Shown one piece after another: positions 1-7,582 of a stretch of 64,000 nt of DNA. The notes under the pieces were generated by a model that saw nothing but the letters and a program-made list of their open reading frames with translations, was not told the origin of the DNA and made no database searches. Every line of letters begins with the position of its first letter. Within the stretch, counting starts at the first letter, position 1. The stretch spans positions 235,016 through 299,015 of the forward strand of contig CAWFTU010000008.1 of the NCBI GenBank assembly GCA_963818725.1. Direction: 5' to 3'. A program made the position numbers and the translations under genes. The DNA comes from DATFDN01 sp963818725 (lineage in GTDB: Bacteria > Pseudomonadota > Alphaproteobacteria > Acetobacterales > Acetobacteraceae).

Positions 1-207
1 GGCTGTGGGCAGCCGCGCCAGGAGGTCGCGAAGGCTGGCGAGGTCCACCAGCGTCGCGCTGCCCAGCTTCACCAAGCGGATGTTGCCGGCCGCCGCCTCG
101 CGGTAGAGCCAGGATCGGCTCACAGGATAGCGGGCCGTCGTGTCGCGAATGCGCGCCAGCTCGGGCGCGGAATCGGCTTTCAGGTCCTCACGTTCTCTGG
201 GATGCAT
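1..207 (-). CDS. HTH (AlpA/excisionase-like) DNA-binding protein, cut by window edge
   Basis: The leftward frame starts with ATG at 207 and is still open at base 1 (69 codons visible). It contains RYPVSRSWLYREAAAGNIRLV followed by KLGSATLVDLASL, the helix-turn-helix plus wing layout of AlpA/Xis-type proteins that act as recombination directionality factors or transcription activators on integrated elements. A GAGGAA ribosome site lies about 8 nt before the ATG. The gene sits downstream of an integrase and an unknown gene, all leftward, as expected for the integrase end of a genomic island. The C-terminus lies outside the window, so the exact family is open. Confidence 0.6.
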   Translation of the reverse strand, partial: MHPREREDLKADSAPELARIRDTTARYPVSRSWLYREAAAGNIRLVKLGSATLVDLASLRDLLARLPTA

Positions 208-214
208 CTGGGAG

Positions 215-233
215 TTCCTCGTTGTTGCGAGGA
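215..233 (-). promoter_or_regulatory. Hairpin covering the ribosome binding site of the HTH gene
   Basis: Bases 216-221 and 228-233 are perfect complements (TCCTCG / CGAGGA) around a 6-nt loop, and the GAGGAA Shine-Dalgarno of the gene starting at 207 (complement of 215-220) lies in this stem. A hairpin here could limit translation of the HTH protein. The pairing is seen directly; the regulatory role is inference. Confidence 0.35.
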
Positions 234-286
234 CCACCCATTAGTCAGCCCTGACCGGCTTCCGCCATGCGTGATAAGCGCGCACG

Positions 287-1318
287 TCATGCGCGGTTAG
301 CACGCAAACCGGCCTGCAAGGCGTCGCTCAGCGTGTCGAGAGTGAGGTTTGCGGCTCGCCAGACGACACGCACCTGCGGCGTCGCGCGTCGCCGCGGATC
401 GGCGCGGCCTTGCTGCGCCGCCCGGCTGAGAACCTTGTGCACCCACTCGACCGAGCGCGACTTTCGTCCGCCCTCACTGTCGCGAACGCTGGGCTTCCGA
501 CCGAACAGTTTCTCATGCGCCTCAGCGAGCGCCCGGATGAGGGGGCGAGAGATCTCCGCGTCTCCTCGTGCACGACGCTTCTTGCGTCCTGCTGTCACGG
601 CGGAGCCTGCCTTAGCCGATTGGAGCAAGAGAGACAAAGTCCACGGAGCGACGACTTTCAGCGCGGCTTCGACAAACTTCCGATCCACAAGCTGCGCCAG
701 CTCCTGTCGTTCATCCTCGATGGCCTCCCTCTTTGCTTTGGACTCCTTGTCGTCCCCCTTCAGCCTTGCGGCCTTAGCCTCCAGAGCCTTGTCTGATTTG
801 ATTACATGATTAACCAGCCGTTTGAGCGCGCGCCGGCCGCCGATCAGTGTGATCAGCCACGGCTCAGGCGGTATCGAGATCCCGTTCGCGCCGACTTGCA
901 AAGCCTGGAGGATCGCGGGCGCAATCCGCACTCCGCGCGCCTGTATCGGGTCTAGGTCGGTCGGCAGCCCAAGGATCCGCATCAGCGCGGCTGTTCCACG
1001 TTGAACAGCACCGGTCTTGCGCTTCTGGCTGTCTCGTTTCGGCGGACGGGTCGCCTGGAGGAACGACGCGGCGACGAACGCCTCATTGTTCATCATCGTC
1101 GCCAGGGCCGCCGTGTCGGCGTCCGGCAGCGGCTTCAGTCCGCATTGGGTAGCCGCCTCGAGGAAGTCGCGCGGTTCAAACAGCGGATTGGTCAGCGCCA
1201 GCACCCCGGCGGCTTCCGTTAGGCGCATGTGGATCGCGTCGTCCCGTTTCCGGGCCGGCGCTTTGTTCACCCGTGCGGGGCGCTTTGCTTGCTTTCTCGA
1301 TTTGCGCCGTGGTTCCAT
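287..1318 (-). CDS. Island-borne hypothetical protein (343 aa)
   Basis: I do not recognise this protein. The ATG at 1318 overlaps the integrase stop (TGATG), so the two are translationally coupled; a longer frame runs on to 1513 but only through the integrase gene. The protein has a very basic N-terminus (MEPRRKSRKQAKRP), a highly charged, probably coiled-coil stretch near residues 185-215 (DDKESKAKREAIEDERQ), and a basic C-terminal third with KSRSVEWVHKVLSRA. No membrane segment or signal peptide is visible. Basic composition and position between an integrase and an HTH gene suggest a nucleic-acid-associated island protein; function unknown. Confidence 0.7.
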   Translation of the reverse strand: MEPRRKSRKQAKRPARVNKAPARKRDDAIHMRLTEAAGVLALTNPLFEPRDFLEAATQCGLKPLPDADTAALATMMNNEAFVAASFLQATRPPKRDSQKRKTGAVQRGTAALMRILGLPTDLDPIQARGVRIAPAILQALQVGANGISIPPEPWLITLIGGRRALKRLVNHVIKSDKALEAKAARLKGDDKESKAKREAIEDERQELAQLVDRKFVEAALKVVAPWTLSLLLQSAKAGSAVTAGRKKRRARGDAEISRPLIRALAEAHEKLFGRKPSVRDSEGGRKSRSVEWVHKVLSRAAQQGRADPRRRATPQVRVVWRAANLTLDTLSDALQAGLRANRA

Positions 1319-2568
1319 CACGCCCTTCCCCGGATCGGCACCACCTCGCCCGCCGCGGCTGGCTTGGCGCAGAACGCGGCCCACTCCTCCATCAGCCGGC
1401 GCCGCTTCTCCATCAGATCGCCGCGCCGATACGCGGCCTCCACCTTGTCCCTCAGCGTGTGCGCCAGCGCCGCCTCGGCCAGCTCGCGGGGGTAGTTGGT
1501 CGCCTCCGCGCACCAGTCGCGAAAGGTGCTCCGGAAGCCATGCACCGTCAGGTCATCGTGGCCCATGCGTTCCAGCAGCATCGCCATCGCCATGTTGGAG
1601 AGCGGCTTGCCCGCCCTCGCGCCGGGGAACACGAACCGGTCGGCCTCGGCGCCGAGCCTCGCCACCCCACGCAGCAGGTCCAGCGCCGCATCCGACAGCG
1701 GCACGCGGTGTTCCTGCTTGGCCTTCATCCGCTCCGCCGGGATCGTCCAAACGGCGTTGGCGAGGTCCATCTCGGCCCAGTGCGCGCCGATGACCTCGCC
1801 CGTCCGCGCCGCCGTCAGGATGGCGAAGCGCAAGGCCAGCGCCGCCACGCCCTCCTGCTTGCCCAGCGCCTCCATGAAGGCGCCCGCCTCGCGCCACGGC
1901 AGGGCGGCGTGGTGTTCGACGCGGGCGAGCTTGGCGCGCGAGGGCAGCAGGTTCGCGAGGTGCCCGCGCCAGCGCGCCGGGTTCTCCCCCGTGCGCCAGC
2001 CGCGCGCCGCGGCGTAGTCCAGAACCGCCTCGATCCGTCCGCGCACCCGCGATGCCGTCTCCGGCTTCTCCCGCCAGATCGGTTCCAGCACGCGCGTCAC
2101 CTCGGCCGTGCCGACCGCGGCCACGCCCAGCCTGCCCAGCACCGGGAAGGCGTAGGTGTCGAGCGTGTTGCGCCACTGCTGGCGGTGCTTGGCGTTCCGC
2201 CAGCCCGCCTCGTGCGCGGCGATGTAGGATTCCGCCATCTCCCGGAAGGTGTTCAGCCCGGCCTTGGCGGCTTGCTCGGCCCGCCTCGCCCGCCGGGCCT
2301 CGATCGGGTCCACGCCCTGCCGGACCAGCTTGCGCGCCGCCGTCGCGGCCTCGCGCGCCTCGGCGAGCGACACGTCCACGACGGTGCCGAGCCCCATCAG
2401 GTGGGCCTTGCCGTGCAGCTTGAAGCGGAACAGCCAGGATCGGCTTTGCCTGCCGCGGACATGCAAGTAGAGCCCGCCGCCGTCGCCATAGGCGCCCGGC
2501 TTGGCGTCCGGCTTGGTCAGCCCCTTCACCGCCCCCGCGCTGAGCTTGCCCATGCCCCGCTCCGTCAT
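1318..2568 (-). CDS. Tyrosine site-specific integrase (P4-like, DUF4102 type)
   Basis: Catalyses integration and excision of a genomic island. The N-terminal part (GDGGGLYLHV, SWLFRF, MGLGTVVDVSLAEAR) is the arm-binding DUF4102 domain, a SAM-like core-binding domain follows (about residues 105-190), and the C-terminal catalytic domain carries the tyrosine recombinase residues: Arg in TAARTGEVIG, the H-x-x-R box in HGFRSTFRDW, His in LAHTLRD and Tyr in VEAAYRRGD. At 416 aa the length is normal for the family. A second ATG at 2553 is preceded by GGAG and may be the true start (MGKLSAGAV). The attachment site should lie upstream, between 2570 and 2930, but no tRNA gene is visible there. Confidence 0.93.
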   Translation of the reverse strand: MTERGMGKLSAGAVKGLTKPDAKPGAYGDGGGLYLHVRGRQSRSWLFRFKLHGKAHLMGLGTVVDVSLAEAREAATAARKLVRQGVDPIEARRARRAEQAAKAGLNTFREMAESYIAAHEAGWRNAKHRQQWRNTLDTYAFPVLGRLGVAAVGTAEVTRVLEPIWREKPETASRVRGRIEAVLDYAAARGWRTGENPARWRGHLANLLPSRAKLARVEHHAALPWREAGAFMEALGKQEGVAALALRFAILTAARTGEVIGAHWAEMDLANAVWTIPAERMKAKQEHRVPLSDAALDLLRGVARLGAEADRFVFPGARAGKPLSNMAMAMLLERMGHDDLTVHGFRSTFRDWCAEATNYPRELAEAALAHTLRDKVEAAYRRGDLMEKRRRLMEEWAAFCAKPAAAGEVVPIRGRA

Positions 2569-2928
2569 ACACTACGGAACGGGACGGCACGGGACAAGCG
2601 AAAACGGCTTGGGACAGAAACGCGGCCTCGAAGGCGAGCTTCAGAAGACTTAGAAGACTACCCGGAACAGCCTGAAGCACGGTCTAGGCGGACACTCCCT
2701 CCGCCACAGAGCTCCTAACGGATTGATTAACACGGCTGTTTTGCACACGCTGCGACTGGCACACGCCTCGGCCCACGCTTCCTCCGGAGACGGGCCGGGA
2801 CGTCGTGGGACACGGGCTGTTTTCGTAGGGCACCGCCCTGACGGAGGCTAACGAAGTGAATGCCCTCCCACGTGCGTCGCGCCGAGCCACGGCGGTCCGA
2901 TGCGCGGACCTCGGTGGCCGCGCCCGCC
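2569..2928. other. Gene-free junction between island and lepA
   Basis: No convincing gene in 360 bp. Near the integrase start there are three GGGAC motifs within 2581-2632, candidate arm-type or operator sites. The lepA-proximal end holds a hairpin listed separately. This is the likely place for one attachment site of the island, but its other end is outside the window so no direct repeat can be matched. Confidence 0.5.
2886..2918 (-). terminator. Hairpin downstream of lepA
   Basis: GGTCCG (2894-2899) pairs with CGGACC (2905-2910) across a 5-nt loop, extended by GCCAC/GTGGC outside a 3-nt internal loop. It starts about 10 nt after the lepA stop. There is no U-tract, so this is either a weak intrinsic terminator or a transcript-end stabiliser. 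Confidence 0.4.
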
Positions 2929-4734
2929 CTACGCGTCCATCTTCAGCGCCGCCAGGAAGGCCGATTGCGGGATCTCGACCTTGCCGAACTGGCGCATCCG
3001 CTTCTTGCCCTCCTTCTGCTTGTCCAGCAGCTTGCGCTTGCGGCTGATGTCGCCGCCGTAGCACTTCGCGGTCACGTCCTTCGACAGCGCACTGATCGTC
3101 TCGCGCGCGATCACCCGCCCGCCGATCGCGGCCTGGATGGCGATCTTGAACAACTGGCGAGGGATCAGCTCCTTCAGCTTGCCGCAGATCGCCCGGCCGC
3201 GCGCCTCGGCCAGCGTCCGGTGGGCGATGAAGCTCAGCGCGTCCACCGGCTCGCTGTTCACCAGGATGGAGATCCGCACCAAGTCGCCCGGCGCGTAGCC
3301 GTCCATCTGGTAATCGAAGCTCGCGTAACCGCGGCTGACCGATTTCAGCCGGTCGTAGAAGTCGAACACCACCTCGTTCAAGGGCAGGCGATAGACCGCC
3401 ATCGCGCGATTGCCGACATAGGTGAGGTCGACCTGCTCGCCGCGCCGGTCGTTGCAGAGTTGCAGGATCGCGCCCAGGTAGTCGTCCGGCACCATGATCG
3501 TGGCGCGAATCCACGGCTCCTCAATATGGTCGATCACGCTGCCGTCCGGCATGTCGGCCGGGTTGTGCAGCTCCTGCGTCTGCCCGTTGGTGCGGAACAG
3601 GCGATAGACGACGGAAGGCGCGGTCGCGATCAGATCGAGGTCGAACTCGCGTGACAGACGCTCCTGGATGATCTCCAGATGAAGCAGCCCCAGAAAGCCG
3701 CAGCGGAAACCGAAGCCGAGCGCGGCCGATGTCTCCGGCTCGTAGTGGAAGCTCGCGTCGTTCAGCCGCAGCTTGGCCAAGCTGTCGCGCAGCTTCTCGA
3801 AATCGTCGGCGTCCACGGGATAGAGCCCGCACCAGACCACCGGCACGGACGGTTTGAAGCCAGGCAGGGGCTCGGCGGCGGGCGTGCGGTCGCCGGTGAG
3901 GGTGTCGCCGATCCGGCAATCCGCGAGGGTCTTGATCGCCGCAGTGATGTAGCCGATCTCGCCCGGACCGAGATCGTCCACTGGCACCATCTTCGGGCTG
4001 AACACACCCACCTGCTCGACCCCATGGACCGCGCCGGTGGACATCATGCGAATTTTCTGACCCCGCCTCAGCCGCCCGTCCCTGACCCGGACCAGGATCA
4101 CCACGCCGAGATACTGGTCGTACCAGCTATCGACCAGAAGCGCCTTCAGGGGTGCGCCGGCGACGCCGCGCGGGGGTGGGAGGCGCGTGACCAGCGCCTC
4201 CAGCACGCCCTCGATGTTCAGGCCGGTCTTGGCGCTGATCTCGACCGCGTCGGAGGCGTCGAGCCCGATCACGTCCTCGATCTGCTGCTTCACCCGCTCG
4301 GGCTCGGCGGCGGGCAGGTCGATCTTGTTCAGAACCGGCACGATCTCATGGCCCGCGTCGAGCGCCTGGTACACGTTGGCGAGCGTCTGCGCCTCCACCC
4401 CCTGGCTCGCGTCCACCACCAGCAGGCTGCCCTCACAGGCGGCGAGGCTGCGGCTCACCTCGTAAGCGAAGTCCACATGGCCGGGCGTGTCCATCAGGTT
4501 CAGCTCATAGAGCTGTCCGTCGCGCGCCTTGTAGGCGAGGCGGACGGTCTGCGCCTTGATGGTGATGCCCCGCTCGCGCTCCAGCTCCATGTTGTCGAGC
4601 ACCTGGTTGGTCATCTCGCGGTCGGACAGCGCCCCGCACGCCTGAATGAGCCGGTCGGCGAGGGTGGACTTGCCGTGGTCGATATGCGCGATGATCGCGA
4701 AATTGCGGATACGGTCGAGGGGGGTGTCGGTCAT
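2929..4734 (-). CDS. lepA: Elongation factor 4 (LepA), back-translocating GTPase
   Basis: Ribosome-associated translational GTPase, 601 aa, the usual length. G1 is in AHIDHGKSTLADRL, switch II/G3 in MDTPGHVDF and G4 in NKIDLP, followed by EF-G-like domain II and domains III and V, and a LepA-specific C-terminal domain rich in basic residues (KRKLLDKQKEGKKRMRQFG). The ATG at 4734 begins MTDTPLDRIRNFAII, the typical LepA start; the longer upstream frame is not conserved-looking. No partner gene is in the same transcript: downstream is an island junction and upstream is a divergent broken gene. Confidence 0.98.
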   Translation of the reverse strand: MTDTPLDRIRNFAIIAHIDHGKSTLADRLIQACGALSDREMTNQVLDNMELERERGITIKAQTVRLAYKARDGQLYELNLMDTPGHVDFAYEVSRSLAACEGSLLVVDASQGVEAQTLANVYQALDAGHEIVPVLNKIDLPAAEPERVKQQIEDVIGLDASDAVEISAKTGLNIEGVLEALVTRLPPPRGVAGAPLKALLVDSWYDQYLGVVILVRVRDGRLRRGQKIRMMSTGAVHGVEQVGVFSPKMVPVDDLGPGEIGYITAAIKTLADCRIGDTLTGDRTPAAEPLPGFKPSVPVVWCGLYPVDADDFEKLRDSLAKLRLNDASFHYEPETSAALGFGFRCGFLGLLHLEIIQERLSREFDLDLIATAPSVVYRLFRTNGQTQELHNPADMPDGSVIDHIEEPWIRATIMVPDDYLGAILQLCNDRRGEQVDLTYVGNRAMAVYRLPLNEVVFDFYDRLKSVSRGYASFDYQMDGYAPGDLVRISILVNSEPVDALSFIAHRTLAEARGRAICGKLKELIPRQLFKIAIQAAIGGRVIARETISALSKDVTAKCYGGDISRKRKLLDKQKEGKKRMRQFGKVEIPQSAFLAALKMDA

Positions 4735-4805
4735 GGAACTCAGGATGTGGCCGTTCCAGCGTAGATAGAGAGAAACGACCCCTGTGTCAGCCTCGGGAGC
4801 TAGCG

Positions 4806-4999
4806 ATGGAGATGGGCCGCGAGCGGCCGGTGGTGCCGGGCCGTACCGCCTTTTTGGTTGTGGACGTGCAGAACGGCACGTTGGAGCCGGAGGACGCAAG
4901 CCGCCGGCCCGAGTTCCACCAAGCGGCGACCGGCCGGGTCGTTCCCAATTTGCGCCGCCTGATCGGCGCCTGCCGTGCGGCACGGGTGGAGGTGATCTA
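4806..4999 (+). pseudogene. N-terminal fragment of an isochorismatase-family (cysteine hydrolase) gene
   Basis: About 64 codons remain. TAFLVVDVQNG carries the first catalytic Asp of the isochorismatase/nicotinamidase fold, followed by RRLIGACRAARVEVI, the usual next helix and strand. The frame stops at a TAG inside the CTAG duplication next to an inserted IS. The Cys- and Lys-containing remainder (normally about 130 more residues) is not found after the IS cluster, so the gene was truncated and its 3' part lost or moved. Confidence 0.75.
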
Positions 5000-5000
5000 G

Positions 5001-5875
5001 CACTACAGTTGCATTTTTCGTTTCAGATGCGAGCGCTGGGCGGCGGCTTGGTGCGCCCGTCGCCAGACTGACCACGCGATGACGTGGGCGGGTCGGATGC
5101 GTCGCTGGGCCAGGCGCATCGCGAGGCGGCGGATTTCCTGGATCGACCAGCGGATGAGGGGGCGCGCGTACGCGGCAGCCGCGGCGGTGTTTTTGGGGGT
5201 GCCTGGTTGGCGCGCTGGCGCACCCGCGCGAGGATGGCGAAGGCCAGCATGACCAGGCTCATATGACGGTGCCAGCCATGCCAAGAGCGGGTCTCGTTGT
5301 GGTCGAGGCCGGAGTGCGGTCTTCGCCGTCTCGAACGCGTCCTCAACGGACCAGCGGCTGCCTTCGACGGTGGCCAGGGTCTCGACGCCGGTGCCTTGCG
5401 GGCACCAGGTGCTGAAATAGGCGAGCGCGCCATCGGCAATGTTGCGCCGGATCAGCAGGCCGCGCGTCCAGGTGCCGCTGAGGGTCGGGTTGAACTCATC
5501 GGCCTCAAGGTCAGCCAACTCCAGGTAAACCCAGTCGTAGAGCCGTGCGCCTTTGGTGCCCTCGCCCGCGGACAAGCGCCGCCAACCCGAGGCATCGAGG
5601 CCGCGGGCGATCGCCTCAGCGGTGCCAGCCACCACTGGCAGGCGCCCCCAAGAGGCGAACTGGTCCGTGGCGTTGGCGCCGAGCACGTCGTCCAGGAACA
5701 GGCCCGCCGAGGCCGCCACGCGCCCTTGCGTGAACAAGGGGCGCATCCGCCGCTTGGCCTCGCGCAACTCCGCTGCCCATAGCTCCAGCGTCGTCTCGAT
5801 CGAGGCACCGCTCACTTTTGCCCTCCCGCCTATGCGGGAGAAGATGAGGGGTTCAACCCAGAATGCAACTGTGTG
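5001..5875 (-). mobile_element. IS701-like element, internally deleted (875 bp)
   Basis: Bounded by imperfect terminal repeats (CAC-T-ACAGTTGCATT at 5001; CACACAGTTGCATT on the other strand ending at 5875) and by a 4-bp CTAG duplication (4997-5000 and 5876-5879), which fits the YTAR duplications known for IS701-family elements. At 875 bp it is shorter than the roughly 1.4 kb typical of the family, because the transposase gene has an internal deletion. It inserted in or next to the isochorismatase fragment. Confidence 0.8.
5003..5815 (-). pseudogene. IS701-type DDE transposase, internally deleted and frameshifted
   Basis: The N-terminal LFTQGRVAASAGLFLDDVLG is followed almost directly by the C-terminal half (LYDWVYLELADLEADEF, SRWSVEDAFETAKT), so much of the catalytic middle is missing. 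Near 5315 the frame leaves the family sequence; the expected GLDHNETRSWHGWHRH continues in the next frame and the original frame resumes around IRWSIQEIRRLAMRLAQRR. The stop codon lies inside the terminal repeat. It is not expected to encode an active transposase. Confidence 0.8.
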
Positions 5876-5879
5876 CTAG

Positions 5880-6009
5880 GCCCAATGCTGTTCACTCAAG
5901 TGAGTTGTGTCTATATCAGAACAAGCACAAACGCTGCATGTTCAGCGGGTTGGCATTCGCCGCTCGCCTTAACTGAACAGGATTTCGCCTTAAGTGAACA
6001 GCATTGGTG
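5880..6009. mobile_element. 130-bp MITE-like element with CTAG target duplication
   Basis: Ends GCCCAATGCTGTTCACTCAAG and, on the opposite strand, CACCAATGCTGTTCACTTAAG form a terminal inverted repeat of about 20 bp with three mismatches. It is flanked by CTAG at 5876-5879 (shared with the neighbouring IS) and 6010-6013. There is no coding capacity. The repeats differ from those of the adjacent IS701-like element, so another element, not in this window, must have mobilised it. Confidence 0.7.
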
Positions 6010-6126
6010 CTAGGCCGCATTTCTCACCGGAGTAGGTGCATCGTAAGCGGCGCTCTGCGGCCCTTCTTCCCGGGTGAGGGTGAGTATGGTGGGTGTGCCT
6101 GAGGCTGGCAGCTTCGGGCAGACATC

Positions 6127-6567
6127 ATGTTTGACGGCAACCACGAGACGAGGGGGAAGCATCGCCGGGCCGAGGTCCGGACGAGGCCTGAGCGACGGCG
6201 CTGGTCGGCTGCGGACAAGGCGCGGGTCGTGGCCGAGGCGACGGCGCCGGGCGCGGTGGTCTCGGCCGTGGCGCGGCGCTGGCAGGTGCACCCGCAGCAG
6301 GTGTTCGCGTGGCGGCGTGAGGCGGGCTGTGCCGAGCGGGTGCCGCAGTCGGAGGTGGCCCTGGAGGACGCGTCGGTGCCGGAGTTCGTGCCGATCCTGG
6401 CCGTGACCGAGGCGGCAGGGTCGGCAGACCCCGTGGCAGCGATGGCGTCTGCCCCTGCGCTCGAGATCGCGCTGGCCGGCGCCGTCGTGCGCCTCAGGGC
6501 CGGCACGGACATGACGCTGCTCGCGGCGGTGCTGCGTGCGATCCGCGCCTCGGCGACGGCGGCGTGA
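6127..6567 (+). CDS. tnpA: IS66 TnpA accessory protein (copy in truncated element)
   Basis: 146-aa helix-turn-helix protein of the IS66 OrfA type: basic N-terminus, RRRWSAADKARVVAEA and the HTH region VSAVARRWQVHPQQVFAWRRE. It is needed with TnpB and TnpC for IS66 transposition. The stop overlaps the GTG start of tnpB (GTGA). The protein is identical to the copy at 9542-9982. Confidence 0.9.
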   Translation: MFDGNHETRGKHRRAEVRTRPERRRWSAADKARVVAEATAPGAVVSAVARRWQVHPQQVFAWRREAGCAERVPQSEVALEDASVPEFVPILAVTEAAGSADPVAAMASAPALEIALAGAVVRLRAGTDMTLLAAVLRAIRASATAA

Positions 6568-6920
6568 TCACCATCCCGGCCGGCGCGCGCGTGCTGCTGG
6601 CGACCCGGCCCGTGGACTTCCGCAAGGGGGCGCACGGGCTGGCGGCGTTGGCATCCGCGGTGCTGGGCGAGGACCCGTTCTCGGGTGTGGTCGTGGTGTT
6701 CCGCTGCAAGCGGGCCGACAGGGTGAAAATCTTGGTCTGGGATGCGAGTGGCCTGGTCCTGGTCTGGAAGCAGCTGCAGCAGGGTGGGTTTCGCTGGCCG
6801 GCGATCGCGGACGGCGTCGTGCGGCTGTCGGCGGTGGAGTTCGCCGCCCTGTTCGACGGGCTCGACTGGACGCGGGTGCAGGCGGTGCGCAGGATTCCCA
6901 CCCCGACCGTGCCGGCGTAG
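6564..6920 (+). CDS. tnpB: IS66 TnpB accessory protein (copy in truncated element)
   Basis: 118 aa, GTG start at 6564 overlapping tnpA. It carries the conserved IS66 OrfB signatures RPVDFRKGAHGLAAL, FRCKRADRVKILVWD and the C-terminal VEFAALFDGLDW. Identical to the copy at 9189-9545. Confidence 0.92.
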   Translation: MITIPAGARVLLATRPVDFRKGAHGLAALASAVLGEDPFSGVVVVFRCKRADRVKILVWDASGLVLVWKQLQQGGFRWPAIADGVVRLSAVEFAALFDGLDWTRVQAVRRIPTPTVPA

Positions 6921-6954
6921 GATTCGTGCTGTGACGCGCGCCGCTCCCGAGCCG

Positions 6955-7066
6955 ATGCCTGCTCTGCCCGAGGATGTCGGCGCGCTGCAGGCGTTGCTGC
7001 GCGCGGCCTGGACGGAGCGGGACAGCGTGGCCGCCGAGCGCGACGCGCTCGCCGAGCAGAACGACC
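6955..7066 (+). pseudogene. 5' fragment of IS66 tnpC
   Basis: First 37 codons of TnpC (MPALPEDVGALQALLRAAW to AEQND), cut at 7066 where the end of the complete IS66 (GTAAGCG) begins. The matching point in the intact tnpC continues into RLRHLLLRL. A GTG at 6931 is an alternative start. Confidence 0.9.
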
Positions 7067-7100
7067 GTAAGCGATGCGTCGGGGCCCTTGGGGCCGGCCG

Positions 7101-7541
7101 TCACTCCTCGTCTTCGTCCTCGGGCGGGTATTGTGGGGGGGCTTTGCCTGCAGCCTTGAGCAGCTTCGGGTAGCGCGTCTTCGGAGCCTTCTCCCCCAGC
7201 CCGATCACCTCGACTTGGAAGCGCCAGTCGTCGCCGTAGTCGAAGAGGAACTGCATCTTGGCGCCCACGGCGGGGAACGCCTGCGCCACTTTGGTCCGCT
7301 TGACGCTGCCGGACTCGCTGCCGGCCTCCAGGTCGGCGAAGAGTTCGTAGCGCACGGGCGAGTCGAAGACGTGGTGGTCCAGCTTGCTGAAGAAGCCGAA
7401 GGCGTGATCCAGGTCGAAGTCGAAGGCCTGCACGATGGCGGCGGCCAGGTCGTAGAGCGACTTCTCGCTCGGGATCTCGATCTCGCGGTAGACCCTGGGG
7501 CGAAGCCGGACGCGGAAGATGTGGGTGCTCGTGCGCGACAT
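7101..7541 (-). CDS. pRiA4b ORF-3-like protein, passenger gene of IS66
   Basis: 146 aa. HIFRVRLRPRVYREIEIP, LAAAIVQAFDFDLDHAFGFF, FLFDYGDDWRFQVEVIGLG and the acidic tail PEDEDEE are the hallmark pieces of the PRiA4_ORF3 family (PF07929), whose biochemical role is unknown. The start at 7541 is chosen because GGAGGA lies 7 nt upstream; the frame continues 5 codons to 7556. It lies between tnpC and the element end, in the same orientation, so it moves with the element. Not needed by standard IS66 elements. Confidence 0.85.
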   Translation of the reverse strand: MSRTSTHIFRVRLRPRVYREIEIPSEKSLYDLAAAIVQAFDFDLDHAFGFFSKLDHHVFDSPVRYELFADLEAGSESGSVKRTKVAQAFPAVGAKMQFLFDYGDDWRFQVEVIGLGEKAPKTRYPKLLKAAGKAPPQYPPEDEDEE

Positions 7542-7582
7542 GCGGCTATCCTCCATGACCCCTGCCCCGCGCAGCCCGACGC

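Larger units (their letters stand above)
6043..7066 (+). mobile_element. IS66 left-end copy (1,024 bp), truncated in tnpC
   Basis: Starts with the IS66-type end GTAAGCGGCGCTCTGCGGCC at 6043, preceded by GGTGCATC (6035-6042). That 8-bp sequence recurs at 10067-10074, after the opposite-facing copy. Contents are tnpA, tnpB and the first codons of tnpC; tnpC is then cut at 7066 by the other IS66 end. The segment is almost identical, in inverted orientation, to 9043-10066. Confidence 0.9.

Noticed and set aside
1273..2718. 481-codon plus-strand frame over the integrase
   Set aside because: Antisense to an integrase with all catalytic residues; residue composition is typical of high-GC shadow frames.
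5003..5815. Apparent intact 270-aa transposase
   Set aside because: Internal deletion and a double frame change relative to the IS701 family pattern show it is a remnant, so called pseudogene.
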